Source: Novosphingobium beihaiense (GTDB lineage: Bacteria > Pseudomonadota > Alphaproteobacteria > Sphingomonadales > Sphingomonadaceae). From it: DNA of 64,000 nt. Where the stretch lies: positions 1 to 64,000 of the forward strand of contig NZ_JALHLG010000003.1 of the NCBI RefSeq assembly GCF_022832375.1, in the 5' to 3' direction. A program made the position numbers and the translations under genes. Under the pieces are notes generated by a model. It did no database searches, was not told the DNA's origin, and worked only from the letters and a program-made list of their open reading frames with translations. The first letter of the stretch is position 1, and each line of letters starts with the position of its first letter. Positions 48,533-55,529 of the stretch are shown one piece after another.

Positions 48533-48931
48533 ATGACGGAAAAAACCGAAGCCGCGCTGCGCACCCGGATCGAGGAACTGATGCACGCCGGGGTCCGGGC
48601 CGACCGGGAAAAGCTGGACGCCCTCTATCACGACGATCTGCAGATCCTGTTTCTCGGTGCCGATGGCGAACTGATGACGGTAGACAAGCAGGGCTGCCTC
48701 GCCATGCTGGAACAGACCTTCAAGGACAAGAACCCGGACGATCACATGTGGGCGAAATTCCATGCCGCCACCGTTTCCGGTGATCGCGGGCATGTCCTGA
48801 TCTCACGCAAAATCCCGATCGGCGGCCCCGAAACGCTGATCGATCTGAGCATAGATCTGGTGTTCGAGGATGGCCGCTGGCAGGTCGTCCGCGAAGTGAA
48901 CTTCGTCCGCCCGGACGCCAAGGCCGCTTGA
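48533..48931 (+). CDS. SnoaL/NTF2-like (DUF4440) protein
   Basis: A 132-residue protein of the nuclear-transport-factor-2 fold: an N-terminal helix (EAALRTRIEELMHAGVRADREKLDAL), strand LQILFLGADGELMTVDKQG, then the sheet ending VFEDGRWQVVREVNF. Such folds act as small isomerases, hydrolases or binding proteins. It is the second gene of the redoxin operon and is followed by a strong bidirectional terminator. Confidence 0.75.
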   Translation: MTEKTEAALRTRIEELMHAGVRADREKLDALYHDDLQILFLGADGELMTVDKQGCLAMLEQTFKDKNPDDHMWAKFHAATVSGDRGHVLISRKIPIGGPETLIDLSIDLVFEDGRWQVVREVNFVRPDAKAA

Positions 48932-48961
48932 TCTCCACGACGAACGGATCGCCGGAACGAA

Positions 48962-48999
48962 AAAAGGGGAGGAGACGCCGTAGCGTCCCCTCCCCTTTT
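48962..48999. terminator. Bidirectional terminator
   Basis: A long stem AAAAGGGGAGG-GACG with its complement and one mismatch, flanked by A- and T-runs, sits between the convergent SnoaL-like gene and PhoX gene. Confidence 0.85.
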
Positions 49000-49026
49000 C
49001 GCATTCTTCCCGAGGGAAGATCGGAC

Positions 49027-51507
49027 TTAAAGGCCGATGATGCCGCCGTCGTCCTTGGTGATCGCAATGATCGCCGAGCGCGGACGCACGGTGGCGGCGG
49101 CCGAACCGCCCTGGCTGTCAGGCCAGTGGCTGGTCGGCGCAGCGGCATTGCCGCGTTCGCCCGGGTGCTGGATGCCCACGAACAGCGTGCGGCCGTCCGG
49201 CGTCATATCGATGCCGGTGATTTCACACTGAACCGGGCCGACCAGAAAGCGGCGCAGGCTGGCAGCCGTCGCGGCGGCACCGGCGAACGTCGCCTGTTGT
49301 GCGGTGGCGCCGTTCGAGTCCCTGTTGGTCAGCGTCTTCGCGCCGCCGTCACCGACATGGCCCGGCAGAGCGGCAAGCAGCATGCAGTTGGTGCGGTCGG
49401 TCAGGGCACCGTCGTCGGTCTCGATCCACAGCACCGGGTTGATCTCGCCCGCCGGGTTGGTGTCGCGCGAGAAGTAGAGGCCATCCGGGCTCGAAAAGTC
49501 GTTGCTGGTGGTAAGGCCCGAGACGTTGACATTGGCATCCGCCGGGTAGTCCGTGGCATCCGCGCCGAACAGGTAGATATCCCAGGCGAAAGTGGTGGCA
49601 GCGGTGCTGTCGCCATCCTCGCGCAGGCGGATGATATGGCCGTTGGGGTTGCCATAGCTGGTCGAGCCCGAGAGCTTCGGATCGCCATAGTGACGCGGAT
49701 TAGCCGCATCGGTACCGTTCAGCGGGCGCTTCGAGGCGTTGCTGTTGGTCAGCGTAAGGTAGATTTCGCCCGTCACCGGATTGCCCGCCGTCCATTCCGG
49801 ACGGTCCATCGGCGTGGCGCCCAGCGCGTCGGCGGCAAGACGGGTGTTGATGAGGATGTCCGCCTGATCGGCGAAGACATATTCGGGATAGGTGCCGGTA
49901 GCGGGCAGGTTCGGAACCTGGCCGAAGGTCAGCGGCAGCCACTCGCCGGTGCCGTCCTCATTGAACCTGGCGACGTAGAGCGTGCCGTTGTCGAGGTATT
50001 TGTCGCCCACGGCCAGGCGATCGCTGGCATCGGCATCGGCGGCATCGAACGCGGCGTTCGAAACGTACTTGTAGAGATACTCGCCGCGGCTGTCGTCGCC
50101 CATGTAGACGCCGACCGGCTGGCCTTCCGCGATGCGCGTGAAAGCACCCTCATGGCCGCAGCGGCCGAGCGCGGTGCGCTTGCGCGGGGCCGAAGCGGGA
50201 TTGTAAGGATCGATCTCAACCACCCAGCCATACTGGTTAGGCTCGTAACGGTAGTCGTCTGCCGCGCTCGCGCCGGAGATCGTCGCGTTCCACTTCTGAT
50301 ACATCGCATCGGTCGAGGCGACCGTGGACCAGGCGTAGTTGCCGGTGCGGCTGGTGACGCCATAGCGGGCCAGCGCCCGCAGCTCGCTGCCCGTGCGCAG
50401 CGCATCGTCAGCGGCGTCACGTCGGAAGTAACCGGCCCAGTTTTCCTCGCAAGTGAGGTTCGTGGCCCAGCCGGAAATGCCGTTGGCGCAGTTGTTGATG
50501 GTGCCGCGCCCGGCATCGCCGGTGCTCGAATAGGCCGTAACGAGCATGGCCGAACCGGCAGCGGGGCCACGGATCGTCATCGGCGTCATCGGCGTGATAC
50601 GGCGGTTGAAGCTGCTGTCCGCCACATAGGACCAGGTGCGGTCGCCGCCGTCCAGATATTCAGAGACCGAAACGCCGTGCGCCTCGATTTCCTTCTTTGC
50701 CTCATCGGCCGGGCGCGGGCCGGTGGAAACATTGGTCGGGCCATTGGGGTGCAGGTACTGGGTGCTCAGGTTCTCGTGGTTCTGCACCATGAGGCCGCGC
50801 GCCGAGCTGCTGTCGTCCCGCGAACCGGCAGCCGACAGGCCAAAGAAGTGCAGCGCGTCGCCATGGTCGCCGATACGCTGGGCAAAGTTGCCATCGGTGC
50901 CGTCGTTGGCATAGGCCGAAACGCCCGCCGCGAGCGGATCGCCCAGACGCGTCATGACCGTGACCGAATAGCCCGCCGGAACCACCGCGATGTCTTCCAG
51001 GCTATGCGCAACGGCCGTGAAGCCGAGGGCCGCAGGCGAAACGCGAATGGTCGTGGTGGCGCTGGCGCCTTCTCCGTCCGCATTGCTGGCGGCAAAGCCG
51101 AACGTCAGGTCCGTGGCGGTCTCTACGGCGGGCGCGATGAACGTGGCGGTAAGGCCGTCAACAGTCAGCTCGACATCCGGGCCGCTGTTCTGCGCCCAGG
51201 CGGAGGAACTCACCGTGGTGTTGTCACCCGCCGTGACCGAGCCCGTCAGCACGACGACGCGGCCAGCGCTGGTCGCGGCATTGTCTCCGGCCGAAACCAC
51301 CAGCGTGGAATTGGAAATATCCTTATCGTCGCAGGCGGCAATAACGCCCGTGCCCAGCACGGCCATGGTGGTGGCACCGGCCCCGCGAAGCAGTGCCTGG
51401 CGGCGGGAATACCGCGCCTCAGCCAGGGCTTCGAGCGAGATCTGCGTAGTCGGATTGGTGTCGACGTCACCGTCGGTATAGCCGTTGGGAGGAAGAATGC
51501 CGGTCAT
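49027..51507 (-). CDS. phoX: PhoX family alkaline phosphatase, Tat-exported, with extra Ig-like domain
   Basis: An 826-residue protein. A Tat signal (SRRQALL near 33, then a hydrophobic run ending VIAACDD) also contains a lipobox-like Cys. A region of about 90 residues (about 68-158) rich in Thr, Ser and Val follows, reading like an Ig/PKD-type beta domain. The PhoX (DUF839) beta-propeller begins near 165 and contains ARGLMVQNHE near 236. PhoX enzymes bind Ca and Fe and release phosphate from esters in the periplasm or at the cell surface. No Pho box was recognised upstream. Confidence 0.85.
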   Translation of the reverse strand: MTGILPPNGYTDGDVDTNPTTQISLEALAEARYSRRQALLRGAGATTMAVLGTGVIAACDDKDISNSTLVVSAGDNAATSAGRVVVLTGSVTAGDNTTVSSSAWAQNSGPDVELTVDGLTATFIAPAVETATDLTFGFAASNADGEGASATTTIRVSPAALGFTAVAHSLEDIAVVPAGYSVTVMTRLGDPLAAGVSAYANDGTDGNFAQRIGDHGDALHFFGLSAAGSRDDSSSARGLMVQNHENLSTQYLHPNGPTNVSTGPRPADEAKKEIEAHGVSVSEYLDGGDRTWSYVADSSFNRRITPMTPMTIRGPAAGSAMLVTAYSSTGDAGRGTINNCANGISGWATNLTCEENWAGYFRRDAADDALRTGSELRALARYGVTSRTGNYAWSTVASTDAMYQKWNATISGASAADDYRYEPNQYGWVVEIDPYNPASAPRKRTALGRCGHEGAFTRIAEGQPVGVYMGDDSRGEYLYKYVSNAAFDAADADASDRLAVGDKYLDNGTLYVARFNEDGTGEWLPLTFGQVPNLPATGTYPEYVFADQADILINTRLAADALGATPMDRPEWTAGNPVTGEIYLTLTNSNASKRPLNGTDAANPRHYGDPKLSGSTSYGNPNGHIIRLREDGDSTAATTFAWDIYLFGADATDYPADANVNVSGLTTSNDFSSPDGLYFSRDTNPAGEINPVLWIETDDGALTDRTNCMLLAALPGHVGDGGAKTLTNRDSNGATAQQATFAGAAATAASLRRFLVGPVQCEITGIDMTPDGRTLFVGIQHPGERGNAAAPTSHWPDSQGGSAAATVRPRSAIIAITKDDGGIIGL

Positions 51508-51649
51508 GGTCTGGGGCCCGCGTTAGTGGTTAGCGGAGCGGTGCTAACGGCCGTTCATGGCAGTATCGCGCAAATCCGATGGCGGTTTCACGTCTTTGCA
51601 GTGACACTTTCAAGGCAACCGGCCCAAACGCGGGCTGCGGACACGGGCT

Positions 51650-52444
51650 TCAAGCCGCGGTATAGACTCCGCCCAGCGCTTGGCCGAAATGCGCAGAAAC
51701 CTTGCGGTTACATGCGCAGGCCCGGCTTTGCAGGCCGCGCCGGTCAAGCACTTCGATACCGCCCCGGCGTGTGCGCAGCAGCCCCTCGCGCTTAAATCCC
51801 TGCAGCACCCGGCTGGCATAACTGCGGCCAATGCCCATCATCGCGGCGAGCTGTTCCTGCGTCATAGTCACACTGTTGCCACCCGTTCGCTGGACAGCCG
51901 CCTCCAGCCACTTGGCCGCACGCTGTTCGATGGAATGGGCGGCGTTGCACGCGATCGACTGGAACATTTGTGCCATCATGCAATCGGCATAGCGGGCGAA
52001 CAGGCCCGCTATGGCCGGGGAGACGCGCTTGGCCGCTTCAAGATCGCGCAGCGCTATCCGCTGGAACATCCCGCCCTGCAGCACACCGGCCCGGGCATAG
52101 GCAGACATCACCCCTTGGCTGGCCACGCCGCCCAGCGCCCCTTCGCGCCCGATCAGCATGGCTTCGATCTCCGTGCCGTCATCCAATTCGACGAAATAGC
52201 AGCACAACGCCGGTCCTGCCGGCAGATAACAGTACTCGACAGTGTCGCCACGCCGGTAGATCTCTGTCCCTGAATCAAGCTGGCAATCGGTGCAATATCG
52301 CGCCAGCAGAGCCTGCTCCTGAGGCCGAAGCGCGGCAAGCAACCCGCTTTCAGGCCTATCGGAGGCTGATGTGTCAACCGCGGTGAGACGGGTATGGGAC
52401 CGGCCTGATTGCGGCGAGGCATATTGCGGCAAGGCATACGGCAT
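51650..52444 (-). CDS. Crp/Fnr family transcriptional regulator
   Basis: Start at ATG 52444. The 264-residue protein has a cyclic-nucleotide-binding-like domain (about 40-155: GTEIYRRGDTVEYCYLPAG near 59) and a C-terminal HTH (VTMTQEQLAAMMGIGRSYASRVLQGFKREGLL near 193-224). It lacks the Fnr Cys cluster. It is 136 bp downstream of the single-domain response regulator and reads the same way, so it could share that transcript. Ligand and targets unknown. Confidence 0.82.
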   Translation of the reverse strand: MPYALPQYASPQSGRSHTRLTAVDTSASDRPESGLLAALRPQEQALLARYCTDCQLDSGTEIYRRGDTVEYCYLPAGPALCCYFVELDDGTEIEAMLIGREGALGGVASQGVMSAYARAGVLQGGMFQRIALRDLEAAKRVSPAIAGLFARYADCMMAQMFQSIACNAAHSIEQRAAKWLEAAVQRTGGNSVTMTQEQLAAMMGIGRSYASRVLQGFKREGLLRTRRGGIEVLDRRGLQSRACACNRKVSAHFGQALGGVYTAA

Positions 52445-52580
52445 AGGCGATTTTCCCGGCAGAGGCGTTTGCGAAGCTAGGCCAGTAACCCCGCGGGAAC
52501 AGGCCCGGTTCCCTCGCCTCAACCCGATCTTCGCACGCCTGGCGGGATCATTCGCCGCATCACCCCGGGGCTGCGGCGCG

Positions 52581-52994
52581 TCAATGCAGTGGTTCCAGAT
52601 CGGCCGGACGGCTCGCATCCGGGCACCCGGACAGGACATAGGCGATCGCCGCGAGGATGGACTGACGGGTAAATGGCTTCTGGACGACCCCCACCGCCGT
52701 ATCAGCCGGTGTGCCAATCTGCCCGGGGTTGGCCGTCACGTAGATCACCCGGGCGCCGAACTGCCCTGCAAGCTGGCGCGCCGCCACCGGTCCGGTGAGG
52801 CCATCGCGCAAATTGAGATCGACAAGCGCCACATCCGGCGCTTCGTCCAAGCTGTCCAGCGATGCGAGGTCGGGCGCGGTGCCCACCACCGCATGCCCTC
52901 CTCCGGCGAGAATATCTTCCAGTTGCAAGGCCAGCAGGAATTCATCCTCAACGATGAGGACTTTCCCTCTGCCTTCCATCATCGCTGCCCCCAA
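52581..52994 (-). CDS. Single-domain response regulator
   Basis: A 137-residue receiver-only protein with VEDE near 15, phospho-acceptor ALVDLNL near 57, VTANP near 86 (the switch Thr) and VQKPF near 105 (the Lys). All key residues are present. It has no output domain and is 20 bp downstream of the second ECF sigma gene, so it is co-transcribed with a GSR gene. Single-domain regulators of this sort modulate HWE kinases of the GSR in sphingomonads; that role here is inferred from position. Confidence 0.85.
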   Translation of the reverse strand: MGAAMMEGRGKVLIVEDEFLLALQLEDILAGGGHAVVGTAPDLASLDSLDEAPDVALVDLNLRDGLTGPVAARQLAGQFGARVIYVTANPGQIGTPADTAVGVVQKPFTRQSILAAIAYVLSGCPDASRPADLEPLH

Positions 52995-53014
52995 GGCACC
53001 AATTCCCTGTCCTG

Positions 53015-53668
53015 TCAGGCGGCGTATCTGGCGCCGCCCTCATAGTTTGCAATCTTGCTCAACTCGCCGAAGAAGGCCTCGATCGCCTCTCCCTTGAGAA
53101 CGAAATTGTGCCGGAAATCGGGAAGCTGGCCCGAATCGATAACATTGGCCAGCATCGCGCGTGCGCGGCAAATGCGGCTCTTCACCGTCCCCAGCGCAAC
53201 CCCGCAGATCTCGGCGATCTCCTCATACGAAAGATTGCCCGCCGCAACGAGCACGAGCGCCTCGCGATAGCTTTCCGGAATCGCAGTGAGCGCGCGGATC
53301 ACGTCGGCCAGTTCTATGGCGCTTTCCTGGCCCGCATCGGCGCACAGGATGCGCTCGGCCGCCAGTTCATCATATTCGCCATGGAACCGCGCCCGGCGCG
53401 CTTCACTGTAGAAGTGGTTGCGCAGGATCGTGAAAGTCCAGGCCTTGAAATTGGTGCCCGCCATATAGCGGTCCCGCGCGGCCCAGGCGCGCAACATGGC
53501 TTCCTGGGCAAGATCGTCGGCCCGGTCGCGGTCGCCGCAAAGGCCCCGGGCGAAAGCGCGCAGATGCGGCGCAACGTCGGCAAGGGCCTGCTTGAATTTC
53601 CGGTCGCTCAGCGCCTTGCCGGCAGGCGCAGGCTTGGTCTGCGCTTCAGCCTCGGATGCTGCGGTCAT
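53015..53668 (-). CDS. Second EcfG-like ECF sigma factor
   Basis: A 217-residue sigma-70-like factor: region 2 (about 35-100: LRAFARGLCGDRDRADDLAQEAMLRAW) and region 4 (about 125-180: YREALVLVAAGNLSYEEIAEICGVALGTVKSR). Both are close to the EcfG at 57.6 kb, plus a C-terminal extension of about 35 residues. A perfect EcfG-type promoter ends 33 bp before its start, so it looks like a GSR output that could extend or tune the response. No anti-sigma gene is directly beside it. It is followed by the single-domain regulator. Confidence 0.87.
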   Translation of the reverse strand: MTAASEAEAQTKPAPAGKALSDRKFKQALADVAPHLRAFARGLCGDRDRADDLAQEAMLRAWAARDRYMAGTNFKAWTFTILRNHFYSEARRARFHGEYDELAAERILCADAGQESAIELADVIRALTAIPESYREALVLVAAGNLSYEEIAEICGVALGTVKSRICRARAMLANVIDSGQLPDFRHNFVLKGEAIEAFFGELSKIANYEGGARYAA

Positions 53669-53700
53669 GCGTTACCCTCCATTCTAACCAGTCCTGCCTT

Positions 53701-53726
53701 AACGCCCTTCGCGCCGGAAAAGTTCC
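53701..53726 (-). promoter_or_regulatory. EcfG-type promoter of the second ECF sigma gene
   Basis: On the minus strand GGAAC (53726-53722), 17 bases, then CGTT (53704-53701). This matches the GSR consensus exactly and gives a leader of about 25-30 bases to the ATG at 53668. Confidence 0.85.
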
Positions 53727-53871
53727 CCGCCGGTGGCGATGCGGCGATGGCAAGACCATGAAAACCGCAGGAATTCCGGCAAAAAACGCTGGCAGAAATA
53801 TTGTGCTTGCGTGGACAGAGCACCCGCCTGCCCCAGAGATTTCATGCCCCTGCGGGAACAACCGGGCTCCT

Positions 53872-53976
53872 GAAACCTTGAAGCCTCCGGCCGCCTGTTG
53901 GCGGCCGGAGGCTTCCGGGAACGGTTCACCACTGGTTGCGGGGGTGGGGTGGGGTGGGGGAGCCAGTGGTGATACT
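53872..53976 (-). ncRNA. Predicted GSR-controlled small RNA (GsrN-like design)
   Basis: Downstream of a perfect EcfG-type promoter the minus strand can form two hairpins. The first has a 10-bp stem TCACCACTGG/CCAGTGGTGA (53926-53935 with 53963-53972) and a 27-base loop that is almost all C (starting CTCCCCCACCCC). The second is a perfect 16-bp GC stem with a 4-base loop (53880-53915), ending near AAGGTTTC. There is no ribosome binding site or credible frame. A GSR promoter, a C-rich exposed loop and a 3' stem are the layout of Caulobacter GsrN. Length about 105 bases; ends are estimates. Confidence 0.6.
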
Positions 53977-53981
53977 GGGCA

Positions 53982-54006
53982 AACGTGGAGAAACGGAACT
54001 GGTTCC
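53982..54006 (-). promoter_or_regulatory. EcfG-type promoter of the predicted small RNA
   Basis: On the minus strand GGAAC (54006-54002), 16 bases, then CGTT (53985-53982): an exact GSR consensus, 314 bp from the nearest minus-strand gene and in front of two strong hairpins. Confidence 0.75.
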
Positions 54007-54135
54007 CGGAAAAGATGAAACGTTCAAAAAATTTTCAGGCTGCCCTGCCTTTTCCACCGAGTCAGACTCTATACAGGGGCTGCGAAACCGCTCAGATTGC
54101 CTGCACTGCCAGCCCCAAAGGCCAGAGGAATATCC

Positions 54136-54930
54136 ATGTCCGTCTCAGACCAGATCGCCCGTCAACTGCCCTATCTGCGCCGCTATGCCCGCGCGCTGAC
54201 CGGCTCCCAGCATTCGGGCGACGCTTACGTTCGGGCCACCCTGGAAGCCGCGCTGGCCGACCGGGTCCTGCGCGACGAAATCGCGCACAGCCGTGCTGCA
54301 CTCTACGCCGCCTTCACCCGCATCTGGACAAGCGGCCATATTGAACCGCCACTGCCGGAGAACGGCAGCCGGACGCACGAAGAGGCCGCGCAGACCCGCC
54401 TCTCCACGATCGCGCCGGCCCATCGCCAGGCCCTGCTGCTGTCCACCGTGGAGGAATTTACGCGTGAGGAAACCGCGCAGATCCTCGGCGTCTCCCCCGA
54501 AGACGCCGATGCGCTGGTGGCCCATGCGATTGCCGAAATTGAGAACGAGAGCAAGACCAAGGTCCTCATCATCGAAGACGAACCGCTGATCTCGATGCAG
54601 CTCGAAGGGCTCGTCGGCGATCTTGGCCACAGCGTCGTCGGCACGGCCGCCACCCGCACGCAGGCGCTGGACATCTTCGAGCGCTCGCCCGCGGGCCTCG
54701 TCCTCGCCGATATCCAGCTTGCAGACGGCAGTTCCGGTATCGATGCGGTGGAAGATCTGCTGAAGTTCGGCGATGTGCCGGTGATCTTCATCACCGCCTA
54801 TCCCGAACGCCTGCTGACCGGCGAACGGCCGGAGCCCACCTATCTTGTCACCAAGCCGTTCCAGGAAGTGACAGTGCGGGCCGCAATCAGCCAGGCGCTA
54901 TTCTTCGGATCAAGCAAGCCGATGAACTGA
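54136..54930 (+). CDS. phyR: General stress response regulator PhyR
   Basis: Start at ATG 54136 (AGAGGAA upstream). The 264-residue protein joins a sigma-like N-terminal domain (about 1-125, SL2 and SL4 with APAHRQALLLSTVEEFTREETAQILG) to a C-terminal receiver (about 140-255: IIEDE, phospho-acceptor ADIQL near 195, switch ITAYPE, VTKPF). When phosphorylated, PhyR binds NepR and frees EcfG. It is divergent from the sigma gene/sRNA side. Upstream I see a possible TATACA -10 at 54069, but no EcfG box in the plus direction. Confidence 0.95.
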   Translation: MSVSDQIARQLPYLRRYARALTGSQHSGDAYVRATLEAALADRVLRDEIAHSRAALYAAFTRIWTSGHIEPPLPENGSRTHEEAAQTRLSTIAPAHRQALLLSTVEEFTREETAQILGVSPEDADALVAHAIAEIENESKTKVLIIEDEPLISMQLEGLVGDLGHSVVGTAATRTQALDIFERSPAGLVLADIQLADGSSGIDAVEDLLKFGDVPVIFITAYPERLLTGERPEPTYLVTKPFQEVTVRAAISQALFFGSSKPMN

Positions 54931-54950
54931 GGAGTCCGGCTCCTGCCGGG

Positions 54951-55367
54951 TCAGTTGGGCAGCGTTCCCGCCAGTTCGTAATAGTGATCGACGATCGAGA
55001 GGGCGAGAGCGCTCACCAGCGCCAGTGCGAAAGTGCCGCCCGACGATGTCGATTCGCGGTGCTGACCGCGCTGCCGCACCGTAGCCATGTGATGCCCCGC
55101 ACCGGATGCGGAGGTCATGACCCGTGCCTCGTAAGGCAACAGCCGCAGCGCCGCCGTTTCACAGGCACCCGCCATCACAGCGCGCAGGATTTCGGCTTCG
55201 CCGGTGGCCGTGAGGCTGGCACCGCCGAGGCCTTCCGGCCGCATGCGCATCAGCTTACCCATCGCACGGACGTAACCGGCTTCCGCATCTGGAGATGCTA
55301 CGGTCGACGAGAGGGCAATGTTGTCGACCTCGTTCAGCCACTCGGCAATGCGTGGGGGGGACGCCAT
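54951..55367 (-). CDS. Small protein of unknown function with C-terminal membrane segment
   Basis: A 138-residue protein from the minus strand, converging with phyR 20 bp away. The first 100 residues are soluble-looking with a helical pattern. A hydrophobic segment (TFALALVSALALSIVDHYY, about 111-129) follows near the end, with a short tail, so it may be tail-anchored in the membrane. It contains Gly/Ala/Arg-rich linkers. No domain recognised. Its position inside the GSR locus suggests a link to stress sensing, but that is inference only. Confidence 0.6.
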   Translation of the reverse strand: MASPPRIAEWLNEVDNIALSSTVASPDAEAGYVRAMGKLMRMRPEGLGGASLTATGEAEILRAVMAGACETAALRLLPYEARVMTSASGAGHHMATVRQRGQHRESTSSGGTFALALVSALALSIVDHYYELAGTLPN

Positions 55368-55423
55368 TGGCTATTCGCTCCTAGATCACGTAACGTTCAA
55401 CGGCCCCCACCGCTCTTTTCGCA

Positions 55424-55446
55424 TTGCATCATTTGCGTACATGCAA
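55424..55446. promoter_or_regulatory. Inverted repeat upstream of the small GSR-locus gene
   Basis: TTGCAT-N11-ATGCAA forms an exact inverted repeat in the AT-rich gap between the kinase stop and the start of the minus-strand gene. It may be an operator; the left arm could also serve as a -35 box. Confidence 0.4.
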
Positions 55447-55529
55447 GAGGAATATAAGTATTTACGCTTAACCGCAGGCCAATCGCCTGAGCGAACGCGA
55501 AGCCCTCCCGCAGCTGCCCCCGGCGGCGC

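Noticed and set aside
53699..53932. A 77-codon minus-strand frame upstream of the second sigma gene
   Set aside because: No Shine-Dalgarno, composition unlike a protein, and it runs through the 16-bp hairpin. A non-coding RNA explains the region better.
54002..54034. GGAAC...CGTT in the plus direction before phyR
   Set aside because: The spacer is 21 bases, too long for an EcfG promoter; the minus-strand reading of the same bases is exact.
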